From positions 437,501 through 501,500 of the forward strand of contig CALNXK010000176.1 in assembly GCA_942486035.1 (NCBI GenBank): a stretch of 64,000 nt of DNA, in the 5' to 3' direction. Under the pieces are notes generated by a model. The model saw nothing but the letters and a program-made list of their open reading frames with translations. It did not search any database and was not told the origin of the DNA. Both the position numbers and the translations under genes were made by a program. This stretch comes from Porites lobata. Its lineage: Eukaryota; Cnidaria; Anthozoa; Scleractinia; Poritidae. Below are positions 35,845-47,231 of this stretch, one piece after another (the stretch's first letter is position 1; every line of letters starts with the position of its first letter).

Positions 35845-36349
35845 AATTTGTACCAAGAGAGAATGCTCTCTTGTTTCTTCACAAAAACAAAGTAGTATAA
35901 TTGGCCTGACCCAGATCTAGAGTAACGATTTAGCTACAATGCGCCCCTTGCGATCGAATAAAGATAGAATTGAACTGAGTAGACAATTGAATAGACCCAA
36001 TAGACCGTATATCCTACGGCTGCAGCGAGCGAGCGAGTGCACGTGGTTTGTCTTGACCCAAAAGCTCAACTTACTGTCACTTAAAATTATTAATTTTTAA
36101 GAATCACAATGTTTTGTTAAGCTTTAATTAAGTATCCCGAAAGACTCTGAAATACAACCGTTCTTTCGGCGTTACCTTTACGAATGTTTAAGTTCAAATT
36201 AAAGATGAAGAAAGATCTAAGATCATTTAAATTTGCTTTAATTTGAAATCAAAGGTGCTACAATTTAATAGCTAATTTTGGAATAAATTAAAAACAATTA
36301 AAACGAGACCTAAAGGTTTTTAGTCTTTAATGTAACCAAAAGGTCAATA
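35845..36349. repeat. TTAAAG-rich end of module copy 2 (left part)
   Basis: Homologous to 11,920-12,307. From about 36,170 it is dense in TTAAAG/CTTTAA motifs. It is interrupted at 36,349 by an ISL2EU element and resumes at 40,981. Upstream of the transposase exon 1 it may also have held the promoter. Confidence 0.55.
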
Positions 36350-36428
36350 CTCCGATATCACTTTCCGCCATCTTGGATTGCGTGCCGCACCAAAGCGAGG
36401 CTGGACGGGCACCCGCTAACAAGTCAAC

Positions 36429-38432
36429 ATGGCGGAAGGATTGTTGTCTGCTGCGTGGTCGAAATCTCTCAAAGGTATTCCGTATTTTGACTCATCTTTC
36501 ATCAAGAAATGGCTTGAGAAGGACGGTAAAGTCCCCAAAAAAGTAATAACTCGTGGTTATAGTAATTTCTGCGAGGGTTATATCTTTGATGTCGAAGGTA
36601 AGTTTCAGTCCCGTTGATTTGGTTTTGCTCTGGCCATAGGTTAGGGTTAGGGTTAGGGTTAATGCTCTGGCTGAGAAATTGTACGCGAACAGTGGTGTGA
36701 TTCCCATTATTTATGCTGTTTTGGGCATCATATATTGTGTTTCTCCTTCGATTATGCCTTGATTCGATGATTGAAATCCCTGTGATATAATCTATAGTGT
36801 GTAGTGTATTAAACTTTCATATTCGCCCTTTACTTTCAGTAAAAACTCAAGACACAGAAGTCCTCGTAAGGGCTAAAAGTTATAAATCCCAGCGGAAAAA
36901 TGAGGAGCCATGGAGGTTACAGGTATTGTTACTGCCTTATTGCTTCGTCTGAGCTCAAGCCAATCTAGGAAAAATATCTTAAGTGTACTTTCTGGTTTCT
37001 GTTTGTTTGTTTGTTTGTTCTTTTTTTTACAGTTAGTTTGTTGCTGTTTATTGATTTGCTGGGCACTATTTAAAAAAATGGGATTGAGTAAAAAATAAAA
37101 TTAAGAACGTTTTGCACACATTGCAAATCAGATATAAATACATATCAATTGTTTCTTTAGGTGAGAATATCAAGGGATGCAGAAGTTAAAATAACCAGTA
37201 CCTCATGCAACTGTGAGGCAGGAGCAGGTCTCTGCAATCATGCAATAGGCCTGGTATACCTCCTTGAACACTACAGAAAACTTGGTTTAAGAAGTGTACC
37301 TCCCGTCATGTCTAAAACAAGTCTTCCACAGACATGGCATGTTCCACAAAGGACAGCAGGAATTAATCCCCGTGAGGTACAAGAGGTGCTAGTGTAACAG
37401 GTAAAACCTCCAAGCAGTGATGCTCCTTCAAGAAAGAAAGTACGCAGGATAGATGGTGTACGGTCCACCCTGTACAACCCAATTCCAGAACAATTTGGGG
37501 AACCTAAAATTATAGATTCCATGAAGGACATATTCAAAGTATATAAAGACATGCAAATAAATAGCATTGTTCCCGAAACGAACAGATATGACTTTGTGGA
37601 CAATAATCTCGGAAAGGTAGTTTGTGGCTCAGTTATCTCATACCAGCAGCGCCAAAACACAACAAATGACCCCAAAATTCACATGAACATTGACGGGCCA
37701 GAAAATCCACCAGCTTTTGATGTGCCATCACTTGAAAACCATTATTTATTTGTTCCCAAATTGGCAGAAATAAACTTTATTGAAGGACTCAGTGTATCAC
37801 TAGAACAATCTTGTTTATATGAGGAAGAGACAAGGGAGCAATCTGACACACAGAAGTGGCATGACTTGAGGGCACAGAGATTATCTTCCAGTAAATTTAA
37901 AGATGTGTGTATACGAAGAGCTGACTTTGAATCATTGGCAGTCAGACAACTGAAGAAGACTGTGCAAACTTCGGCAATGAAGCATGGCATAAATACAGAA
38001 GAAGAGGCAGCTTCTGCATATGCTGACAGTGGAGATTGCAATGTTTTCCCTGCCGGGATTGTTATCAACCCGTCTTGCCCACACCTGGCTGCCTCTCCAG
38101 ATCGAAGGGTCTATGATCCCTCTGAAAACAGTCCCTGGGGGCTGTTGGAAATCAAGTGCCCTATTAAGGATTCAATTTCTCAGCTGCCATATCTGAAATG
38201 TGTAAATGGAATTTATAAACTTAAAAAAACACATAGCTATTACTACCAGATAATGGGACAGATGTTGTTGACAGGTTGTGAATGGGTAGATTTTTATGTT
38301 TATTGTAAATCTGACTTTCATTTAGAAAGAGTGAGGTTTGATGCAGAATTTTGTGCAACGATGAAGATGAAATTAGACACGTTTTACTTTGAATACCTCC
38401 TCCCTGAACTGTTAAAAAAAGCAGGGGCTTAA
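36429..38432 (+). CDS. ISL2EU-1 SWIM finger plus YqaJ-like nuclease, one internal stop
   Basis: Exons are 36,429-36,597 (donor GTAAGT), 36,840-36,922 and 37,161-38,432; the phases agree. Exon 3 opens with a SWIM-type zinc finger, SCNCEAGAGLCNHAIGLVYL. A YqaJ-like nuclease domain follows: WHDLRAQRLSSSKF, HGINTEEEAASAY, LAASPDRRVYD, GLLEIKCP (catalytic Asp and Glu-x-Lys) and YYYQIMGQML. A single TAA at 37,395-37,397 lies between the two domains in the same frame; the nuclease could only be made by readthrough, an alternative exon or a downstream start (Met at 37,521). YqaJ proteins are 5'-3' exonuclease-like; its role in transposition is not established. Confidence 0.8.
36639..36661 (+). repeat. 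Interstitial TTAGGG repeats
   Basis: About four tandem units of GGTTAG/TTAGGG in the first intron of the ISL2EU-1 nuclease gene. It is the vertebrate-type telomere sequence, which is also used by cnidarians. Confidence 0.8.
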
Positions 38433-38804
38433 CCTGCCTTTTGAAGCACTGTTAAAAATAATGTCGAACATGCACCCAAAATTTCCATCTCCGTAGTGGA
38501 AGAGGTGTAAATATGTAATTATTTTCTGGAATCAAACAAATTGTAAACAAGTTTCCATGGTTAACTGTTACAACTGACATTACTGAACCGAGCTTTGCCA
38601 AGGAATGTGTAGTTCCTGAGAATGTCCATACTCTTCCCATAGAAGGGATTTGTAAATGCCTGGAGATGAAGGGGATGCAGGGTGGGGGGGGGAGGCATTT
38701 TTTTCAGAGGGTGGGAGATGGAAGTGGGTCTAAAAAAATCTCCTTTGTGAGGGAGGTATGGATAATTCAAAGATCTAAACAATACTGACAAGCAAGTTAT
38801 AGTT
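38433..38804. other. Intergenic region between convergent ISL2EU-1 genes
   Basis: Noncoding, with a G-rich tract near 38,680. No feature recognised beyond expected 3' ends. Confidence 0.5.
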
Positions 38805-40879
38805 TCAATATAGTGGACCTCGAAAGTTTGTAAGAAGACAACAAACTGTCCAAATTTGGTTTACCGAACCAGCCAACGAAAGTGGCAAAACTTTGTCAAA
38901 AATTTGATATTCTTTGATTCGTCTGATTGCTCGTTCAACATGTATACGAAGGCGGGCAATCTGTTGTGTTTCTGTTACTTCTTTGGAGGTGAACTGCATA
39001 GACCTTGTTTTAGACAAGAAAGGAGGGATTGTCAATGTAGCTTTTTTGGGTTCTAATAAATCCTGAATCAGGAAACCCTTATCTGCCATGACCTCGTCTC
39101 CTTCTTGGATTAGTGACAGAATACCACTGCGTCTTGTAATCTCTTTGTCTGATATACTTCCCTGATATAGGGAACTTATAAATGTTACAGCGCCATGAGG
39201 AGCAATACCAACTAGGCATTTTAAGGTGGTATGCGACTTGTATGCTGAGTAAAATTCTGAGTTTAGAACCTTGGAGCTAGGCCTTTGGACCTTGATTTCG
39301 GTACAGTCTAAAATGACTCTTGTTTTAGGGTATATGGTTTTGAAACACTCAGGCATACTATTTTTTATCTGAGCAGTTGTAGGCCAAATTGGCACTTGGC
39401 CAAGCATTGTATACAGAAAATTTGCCCAAGTTAAAATAATTCTGCTAACAGAACTCTTGCTAATATTGAATCTTACTCCCAAGTCTGTCTCCAGTAATCC
39501 TAATCTTAGTCTGATCATAAATAAAAAAAAAAATTGGTCATAGAGTGACAATGCCAAATTTCCACAGCTACGCCTTCTCTTGTAGTTTTCTTTTCCTCGT
39601 TGACGCTGAATCTGGGACCATTTTATCATAGTTTTTGCATATGGTTCAACCCAGCTATAAAAGCTATCGAATCGTTCTTTTGATACAAAGCCTGTGTAAA
39701 ATGACAGCAGTTCAGGATCCTTGGAAATATTTTCAGCTCCAAACCTGGATCCTTTGAGATCTTCCACCTCTTCCTCTAAATCTTTGATTTTGGCTTTAAG
39801 GATTTCAATTTGTTCCTCTGCACTCAGTTCGGCAGGTTGAATGTTTTCATTTTCCAGTTCAGCATTCATTTCTTCCATTGGCTCAGCGCCAGCACTGGCT
39901 TCCTGCACTGTCACTTGTTCAGTCACTGGCTTTAATTCAACATCCTGGCAGAATGAATCGACAATTGATTGTCGCCGCCCCTCCTGTGCTTGCATTTCGT
40001 TTATTTCTTTTAAATTTTTGTAGTTTATTTTTGGGCGTTCGTTGCAGGCCTTGGTCCATTGAAACTGAGATGGCACAGCTCCTGCTTTAAGGCGTGTTCT
40101 CCCTGTTATACTTTTAAACATATCACTTGGCTTGAAGTGAGCAGAACACACTAGAGTACAGCCTTTCTTGATCTAGGAAACAAAGTTTAAAACTCCAAAT
40201 TAAAATGCTGATAACAAGTGAGATTCTCGTAGAATATTACTGACCACATCCGAGTCAATGAAAACAAACAAACCGGTTACAAGTGCGTTTGACAGCTTCG
40301 CCAAAACCGCTTGAATCTAATAATCCGGTTCGATAAATTGACTGCACATTTTGTCTGGATATGTATTGAGTAATTATTTCTGGAATAAGAAGCGGACCTA
40401 ATGAGTCTTAAATCGAAAAACTCCAGGAGAATCTCAGAATATTAATGAACATATTCGAGTCAATGAAAACAAACAAACCAGTTCCACGTGCGTTTAAATT
40501 GACAGCTTCGGCCAAAAGCGCTTGAATCTAATAGTTGAGGTTGATTAATTGACTGGATTTTATCAGGATATGTATTGAGTAATTATTTCATGAATAAGGA
40601 GCGGGCTAACTGAGTCTTAAATTTAAAAATTTTCAATATCGGCAACAAATAAAACTCTTGCGTTTGACAGCTTGCTGGTCGCGGCTCGTCACATGTCACA
40701 CTAACCTCAAAATGTGGTCCTTCATCTCGCTTTATTGCGGCAATCCACTGCGATCGCTGTGTTTCGTTTGAGGGAAAGTTAAAAAACGACAAATCCTTTC
40801 CACTTTCGTTGCGTTTGTCGTTAGTACAGCAATTTACAGAACAATGATCGTTTGCCATATTTGTATATGGTATCTCCAC
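38805..40879 (-). CDS. ISL2EU-1 transposase (THAP + DDE_4), apparently intact
   Basis: Two exons on the minus strand: 40,879-40,706 (donor GTTAGT) and 40,172-38,805 (acceptor TTTCCTAG). The join is in phase and rebuilds a THAP zinc-finger domain (CSVNCC early, then VCSAHFKPSDMF). Translation may start at the internal Met of MANDHCSVNCC. A coiled coil follows (EEQIEILKAKIKDLEEEVED). The DDE_4 core shows ILDCTEI, a second Asp in SISDKEITRRSG, VMADKGF and HVERAIRRIK. No stop or frameshift is visible. THAP binds element ends and the DDE core cuts DNA. This is the least damaged transposase in the window. Confidence 0.88.
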
Positions 40880-40980
40880 TCAAAGCCCTTGTATATACAA
40901 CCCTTCAAGTGCCGGCATGCCCGTCCAGCCTCGCTTTGGTGCGGCGCGCAATCCAAGATGGCGGAAAGTGATATCGGAGT

Positions 40981-41118
40981 ATTAAAGGTAAAGTAAAGGG
41001 ACAGAAAACCTTTTGGACTTTTAATGTCACAATTAAAGGTAATTAAAGATGGAATAGAACTTTTGGTGAGCTTTAATTTTTCACTAAAGACACCAAAATG
41101 AAAGCGTTCGTCCTGTTC
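40981..41118. repeat. TTAAAG-rich end of module copy 2 (right part)
   Basis: Continuation of the array interrupted at 36,349; matches 12,307-12,440. It includes the junction palindrome TTTTGGTGAGCTTTA then CACTAAAGACACCAAAA. Similarity to copy 1 stops at about 41,118. Confidence 0.6.
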
Positions 41119-43540
41119 CTATAAGTCTTCAAGGCAAATTCTACATGTACCTCGCATAGACCGATGACCATAGTACAGAAGGGCACCTATAACTGCCTCG
41201 TATCGTATTGAGACTGAATTGAGTAATGGCGGAGTAAAGACCTTCAACATGACTGTCCACAAACTTTATACTTTCAATGGAGGCTAATCGCCGAATTTTT
41301 CAATAATCTACTCAACAAAAGAACAGTTAGATCATCAGACTCCTCGGATGACTCAACCACATCGCCCGAGTCGAAAAAAACCTAAGTATGATTCACCGCT
41401 CACTGAAGCACTCAAACAAGACGAAGATGAAGTAAGGAGGAAGCAACTGCAAAAGTACAAAAGATTTGGAAAAGCTAGAAAAGCTTGACACAATAGACCT
41501 GTCTTTAAAGAAAATAGAATCCAAACTGGCAAAGCTAGAAACATGAACGACAGAGTTGGAAGCTTTTAAAAAGAAGCCAAGTAGGACATAAGCGAGTTGA
41601 AAGATGGTGCCAACTTTGCTTGAAAACAATTCCAGGAGAAGGCACAAGCAGAAATTGCCGAGCTCACGAGGAAGGTGCAAAAACATAAAGAAGCAGTTAA
41701 GGAGACCGAGTCAAAAAGCTTATATCTTGAGGCCTATTCTCGAGGCGAAAACATCAAGTTTATGAACATTGAAGAAGGACCTCAAGACCAACCCGAAGAC
41801 ACCGAGAAGATTTTAAGAGGCTTTTTAGAACACAAGCTGGGATATGAAGATGTTCTGAATGTAGAACTTCAACGTGTCCACCACACGTTTCCTGAGGCAT
41901 AAAGACGTGTAAAAACTTTCTTCACTGGGACAGTTCTTGAAAGGATCAAAGTTTCAAATGTTCTGAGACCTACCGACTGAAATTGTGAAACGCCGCAGGT
42001 TACAGGCGGAAACTTTTAAAACTGCTAAATGAAGAAAGAGGAATCCCAGCGGCTTTCAGCCAAGCACAACCAGATAAGTAGACAGTTGATGCTATCTGAC
42101 ACAAACGTCTAAAAATGGACCTTAAAATAGGATCAATCAATGTTAGAGGTTTGGGAGACTTCGTCAAGTGGCGAGAAGTCTTTAACTGATTTGAGAAAAA
42201 GAAAATTCAGTATATTTTAGTCAAGAAATGCACTGTACAGAAAACAATAAGAATGATTGCCTTTCCGAATAGGGCTATCAAGCTTTGTTCAGCTGCTGCA
42301 CCAGTAGAAAGGGAGGTGTTGCCATACTTTTTAATAATAACTTCATTTTTCAAATTTCTGAACCATATTCCAATCCTGAGGGACGTTTTATAATCTGTGA
42401 TTTGACTGTAAACAGGAAACAATTAACGCTGACAAACATTAACAGTCCAAACAACGATTCAAATTTCTTCACCGCGGTTTTTAGTCATTTGGCTGATTTC
42501 AAGTGCGACAAGATCATAATCGCTGGCAGTTTCAATTTAGTTTTAGATGTCAAAAATGATAAAAAGGATTAATCTCAGCAGTTATTTGTCTATGAAGACA
42601 AAACACCAAAACCCAATCTAAGTATGAAAATCGCTTTTCAAAATTTCTTATGAGTCAAAAGCCATCTAAATTTATATACCAAGAAATTGGGTCGAAAAAA
42701 CTGTGAAAGGGCAATTTCATGTCAAGGAAAGTGGCGCAAAGACATCAACCTTCCAACAAAGGAAATTATTAATTGGAAAGTCGCTTATCAAACATCCTTT
42801 AAATGTACAAAGAGCAGTAAACTTATCACTTTCAACTTCAAATTGTTACATCGCCTGTTACCAACTCTTTCTTAAAAAAAAGTCGAACTTAGAGAGGATG
42901 ATAAGTGCACTTTTTGTCATAAGGAAGTGGAAAACTTGATGCACTTATTTTGGAGATGGGAAAAAAACAAAAAACGTTTGGGATAGTCTTTTTAAGTGGA
43001 TGCAGTCTTGCCAACTTCCTTTGGGTGAACTTAATTACTTACTCGTAAAAGCAGCTTTGGGTCTGAGGCCAGATAGATCTAAAAACAAACTCCATATCAA
43101 TTTTTGTTGCGTAATTGCCAAGCACTATATCTGGCTTTGTCTCTTAAAAGAATATCCTCCCAATTTAAACAACTTTTTGCTTTATTTGAAACACATTTAT
43201 CAACTAGAAAACAATGCCTTTACTGTCAAAAATAAATGGGAGCCCTTGCTGCCTTATATAAGCCTTTTGATCCGAGTCTCCAAAACTTAATTAAATATAC
43301 ATATCTTCTCTACATCTTTTTTTGTATTGTTTTGACTGTGCCCTTTTACCCAAGGAAAAAAAAGGAAACGAAAGAGCAGGGAGTGAAAAAGGAAAAATCA
43401 GAAAAGATGTATTAACCTCGCTATTTGCTGTGAGCCTGTTGCTCTCCTCTCAATTGATTTTTTTTTTTCATTTGTCACTTTCTACTTGTATGTCATTTGT
43501 TGTTGTTGTTGTTAAAATAAATAAAAATTTAAAAAAAAAC
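41119..43540 (+). pseudogene. L1-like LINE relic, internally deleted
   Basis: 41,300-41,902 holds ORF1-like sequence: a charged N-terminus, a coiled coil and SLYLEAYSRGENIKFMNIEE, typical of L1 ORF1 proteins. 42,111-42,572 holds the start of an ORF2-like endonuclease (DLKIGSINVRGLGD, then VAILFNNNF and IIIAGSFN). Most of the reverse transcriptase is missing; 42,690-43,290 keeps the C-terminal zinc knuckle (CTFCHKEVENLMHLFW) in several frames. The 3' end is T/G-rich and then A-rich (AATAAATAAAAATTTAAAAA) near 43,515-43,540. Frames are broken many times, so it is an old inactive insertion beside the module copy 2 end. Confidence 0.75.
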
Positions 43541-44576
43541 TGCCTTGTATCCAGGCATCTCTCTCAATGAAAAGGCGGGAAGGGGAAACAGGCGAGAAGT
43601 CTGGCAGATCTCTTATGGGGGGAAGAGTAATGGACCACAAGTACAAAATCTTAAGAAATGAATTTAAACGGTTCACATTGCACAGTTGGAGAATAAAATT
43701 ACTTGTCCACACCCTATGTGTGAGAAGGCCGTTTTCTTCCAAAGAACTGGCCTCTAGCAACATTACAGGCTTCATCACCCAGGCGTGACTTTCCTACCGA
43801 TAATTGATAATTGCACGCCAGAGAGGCAAGAAACATCTTAAGCTCTTCGAAAAGCAGTCAGGAGAAGAAGTATTTACATGAGTTTTGAATTTTGAAGCTT
43901 AATTAATGTCTACCCTATTAATTATGTTAGGGTTCGAGTGATGAAACTATCTTTGCTATCGAGATGGCAGACGAGTTGTGGCAAAACGACCAAATCAGGC
44001 TACCAACATGTTTGCCAGGTATTTGTGACATACTGGCCGATTCACAGAATACTTGACAGGCAACAAACCAGTTTTAACAAAACTTTCCACCTCGAACTTA
44101 CTGGTGAAATTCAAAGCTTGGAATGGCTGCAAAGAATTTCAGGACACGAAATCCAAGGGCACCGTTGCAAATCAGGGCCATGTTTTGTAGGAAAGATAAC
44201 ACTTTTAGATTATTATTGACATATTAGATTCATCATAAATTGAGAGATGTTCCAAAAAAGTAATGTGTTTTCAGATTTCTGAATCGAATGGTTTCTCAAA
44301 AAGCAAATCAGTCCACAAATTTGTACCGAAGTAATTAATCTAGTGAAATTATTATACTTTTTTAACAAAATATCCTAGTATTACAACGATACCTTTTGAT
44401 CTAGTCTTGTGAAATCCTCTGTGACTGTACCTTGCTAACATAATAAATATTGGAACCTACCATAATCAATAGTAGGCATTCATTAAGTCTCAAAAACATT
44501 TACTGTAATGAACTTTATCGTAAAACATACTGCCTGTCCAAAGTGGGTCTCAAAAAGGCTAGAAAATGTTTCTTAC
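43541..44576. other. Noncoding stretch
   Basis: No gene recognised. Short frames near 43,567-43,788 and 43,938-44,219 have no splice or family support. Confidence 0.4.
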
Positions 44577-44805
44577 CTCCATGGTACGCGACTAATTCAT
44601 AAACAAGGCAGCTGCTTCTTTGATTTTTGGTAAGGCGATCACTTCTGGATGACTGCATTGTAAGCAGTAAGTTGCTCCAGTCCACTTTTTGTGGATGAAC
44701 AGGGTCTAAAAATACTGCAAATGTATTCTTTTCCTCACATTTCACAGAATGATCTACTCTAAACCCCTTCCATTTTGAGATGTTACCTGGTACATTGTGG
44801 ACCAA
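44577..44805 (-). CDS. Possible exon of an unknown protein
   Basis: Open minus-strand frame ending in a good donor (GGAG/GTAAGA). The peptide looks protein-like (VPGNISKWKGFRVDHSVKC, then FLDPVHPQKVDWSNLL and TKNQRSSCLVYELVAYHGG). I do not recognise the family, and no matching neighbouring exon was found. It may be a host gene fragment or part of another mobile element. Confidence 0.3.
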
Positions 44806-44897
44806 TTTTGTGTAGTGATTTAAAACTCACCTTGTTTGTCTTAAAATAAATTAGTGATAGCTTTGCTTTAAAAGTGTTAGACAATGTTGTTACCTCT

Positions 44898-45589
44898 ATG
44901 GAGGAGGAGGCTGAAGTGATCAATGAGACACCACTACAACATAGCCAGACAGGTGATGTGGCCATAGGCAGTTTAAAACAGTGTTTGGATATCATACATT
45001 CCATGGCTGGGAAATAGACACCGTCAATGCCATTTTAAGTAAAAACTACTGCGTTGTACTAATGCCAACTGGTGGTGAAAAGACTGTGTGTTACACAGTG
45101 CTGAGGTTCATTCCTCCTGGAGTCACCATTGCTGTCACTCCTCTGATTGCCCTTATAGTTGATCAGTGCAACGCTTGCATAGGGTTGGACTTAATGTGTT
45201 ATCTTCTTTCAAGTATGGAGGATAAGGGGAAAATGGTTGTTTGACACTACCTAACTATGCCTAACCCATCAAACAAGTTCCTCTTCACCACTCCTAAAAC
45301 TATTACAACTTCAAATGACAAATGTTTGATGCAAATTATGACTGCGAATAACACGCTTGCCCAATTTTTTATAGACAAGGCCCACTGTATTGACTGCTGG
45401 GGGTTTAATTTCTGTCCCAGTTACTCCAGCCTAGGGTCACTAAAGGATTATGGTGTACCTATAGTGGTCCTGAGCACTAGATATGTTATGGAAATATATC
45501 AGAATGTCGTAAAATACTGTTTGGAAGTAAGATTTCGAAGGAATTGTCAATGTTTTAGCCAATTTTTTAACAGATTTTGCGCAAGATAA
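44898..45589 (+). pseudogene. RecQ-like DEAH helicase fragment
   Basis: Starts in one frame (MEEEAEVINETPLQHSQTGD), shifts frame near 44,979 and continues VFGYHTFHGWE, VVLMPTGGEKTVCYTV (Walker A altered from the usual GGGKS) and TIAVTPLIALIVDQ; then, after a stop at 45,242-45,244, FFIDKAHCIDCWGFNFCPSY (DEAH motif changed to DKAH) and SLGSLKDYGVPIVVLS. Only the first helicase lobe is present. RecQ enzymes unwind DNA 3'-5'; this copy is non-functional. It may have come from a mobile element that carried a helicase or from a retrocopy. Confidence 0.75.
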
Positions 45590-45621
45590 TAGGACATTTA
45601 AAGATGGCGTATTCTATCACA

Positions 45622-46575
45622 CGAAGAACTGTTAGCTGAAGATTTGAGAGAAAATGACGAAGAATATGGCAGTTTCGACAACTCCGAATCGGACGAAGGG
45701 GAAGAAGATGAGATGATGTGCAGTAGTCCACTCAAGTCTCCTTGGCATACAACTAATAGCGGGAGTTTTGCTTTTCCGCCATTGCATCCATCAAGTCGTT
45801 TGCATGTGTTTTATGGTTCGCCTTTGCTGCCATATAAACTATTCACTTAGGCCTTTAAATTTCCAATACCTTATTATATTTGAATGTCCTCCACTAAACT
45901 ATAATTTCAAAACAGTATATTTGTCTGCAAGTTGTCTGAAATATTCGTTGTTCTCTGTTGAGTTTTTTGTCAAAAATGAATGAGCCTTTTGATAGCGTGT
46001 GCAAACATAGTATTGATTGTAATTGCCTTTTTTGTTAGGAGTTCATATCAACTTTAAATGATAACATGGTGCATCAGCTATGTGTAAGGGTACTGAGTCG
46101 GGGTGTTCAGAGTATGGAGTATATAGACCGTCTTGTGATCATGGAGGATGGTGATGATGATGACAATGGTGTGAATAATTTTGAGGAAAGTGAGGAGACT
46201 TCACCTACGGACAGTGGATGTTCAAAGCCTGCACTCTGGGAACCAGCACCAGACTGGTGCAATTGCAGACACTGTTAACTTATGGCTCGAGAGATTGAGA
46301 ACAAATGCTGTGGACAAAGAAAGTGTGACACAAAGAGTAGACATTTTAAAAAACTGTGTCTGCATCCAGAAGTACTCGAACTGTGCTTTAGGAATGACCG
46401 TGAGGATACCAGTACATCTTCCTTCGGCAAAGCTGCTAACAGACAATTTAGCTTGGAAATGTATGTTCATCTAGAATAAGGTAATGGCAAGGTTGCCACA
46501 ACTTCTGTAGTGATCCAAGTTAGAAGACAATATCCTTCACTGACTGGAATATATATGGGGTTCAGACCACAATAA
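45622..46575 (+). pseudogene. P2X7-type C-terminal (ballast) domain protein, broken
   Basis: Acidic N-terminal segment at 45,622-45,720 (ENDEEYGSFDNSESDEGEED), a probable intron, then 46,040-46,575. The latter encodes the Cys/Trp-rich domain known from the P2X7 receptor cytoplasmic tail: PDWCNCRHC, ENKCCGQRKC, FKKLCLHPEVLEL, GKAANRQF and QVRRQYPSLTGIYMGF. Two stop codons lie in the same frame (TAA at 46,276-46,278, and TAA after VHLE near 46,477). No channel part is present. Such domains occur without the channel in many invertebrate proteins. Function of these is not established. Pseudogene. Confidence 0.7.
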
Positions 46576-47081
46576 TGTAAATAATTAAGGGGTTGCACTA
46601 AGGGCTTGGGGCCAGGGAATTCCCCTGGCTACTATGAGCATGACCCCCGGCTACTTTTATAAGAAAAAAAGGGAAAATAGAGTTAACAGAACTTCCTTGC
46701 TGTTCAAATTTCTACCTATTAATTGCATATACCCAAGAACATGATATCTTAGTGACAGCTGTGAAATTTGTGATAAACCTTCACTTAGTATGTTGTGCTT
46801 GAATTTTTAATTGTTTCAGCTTTTCTTTTTCCATGTATGGTAATGTATAGCCACGGTTATGGCTGTAATGAAGAAAACAGAAGATGAAATCATGTTCAAG
46901 CTTGAAAAAAAAAATTAAAAAGAGCTCTTTCGAAAACAGATGCCATGAGTTTCTAATGGGTGGCTGTTCAAAGCATATCTAACTACAGTACATACAGCTA
47001 AAATACAATTTCAGTTTTCTAGCTTTTTACTATTACTTATTTTCTTATTTATTTAACTGTTCTTGGTTTCAAATAAGAAAA
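46576..47081. other. Noncoding stretch
   Basis: No gene recognised; an A-rich run near 46,907. Confidence 0.4.
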
Positions 47082-47120
47082 TTATCCAATATACACCCTA
47101 GCCTTTACTTCAAATAGAAT
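47082..47120 (+). repeat. Direct repeat flanking the Crypton locus, left copy
   Basis: Contains ATACACCCTAGCCTT and CAAATAGAA. An imperfect copy in the same orientation lies at 53,118-53,158, outside the other end of the recombinase pseudogene. Confidence 0.55.
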
Positions 47121-47130
47121 AATTAGCAAT

Positions 47131-47231
47131 TATTGGACGAGGTTGAGCAAAATATTGTTATTTGTTAGTGGCCAGCAGATCAATTATTGGCTGAGGCAAA
47201 TAATTGATCTGCTAGACACTGACAAATCATG

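Larger units (their letters stand above)
36350..40980. mobile_element. ISL2EU transposon 1, complete
   Basis: Inverted ends start ACTCCGATATCACTTTCCGC and continue for about 60 bp with CAAAGCGAGGCTGGACGGGC. AT is duplicated at 36,348-36,349 and 40,981-40,982. Removing the element and one AT gives GTCAATTAAAGG, which is exactly the uninterrupted sequence in module copy 1 near 12,304. An AT duplication and the pairing of a THAP/DDE transposase with a YqaJ-type nuclease are hallmarks of ISL2EU, a relative of PIF/Harbinger. The two genes are convergent. Confidence 0.93.

Noticed and set aside
36350..40980. PIF/Harbinger classification of the element
   Set aside because: The target duplication is 2-bp AT rather than a 3-bp TWA, and a YqaJ-type gene is present; ISL2EU fits better.
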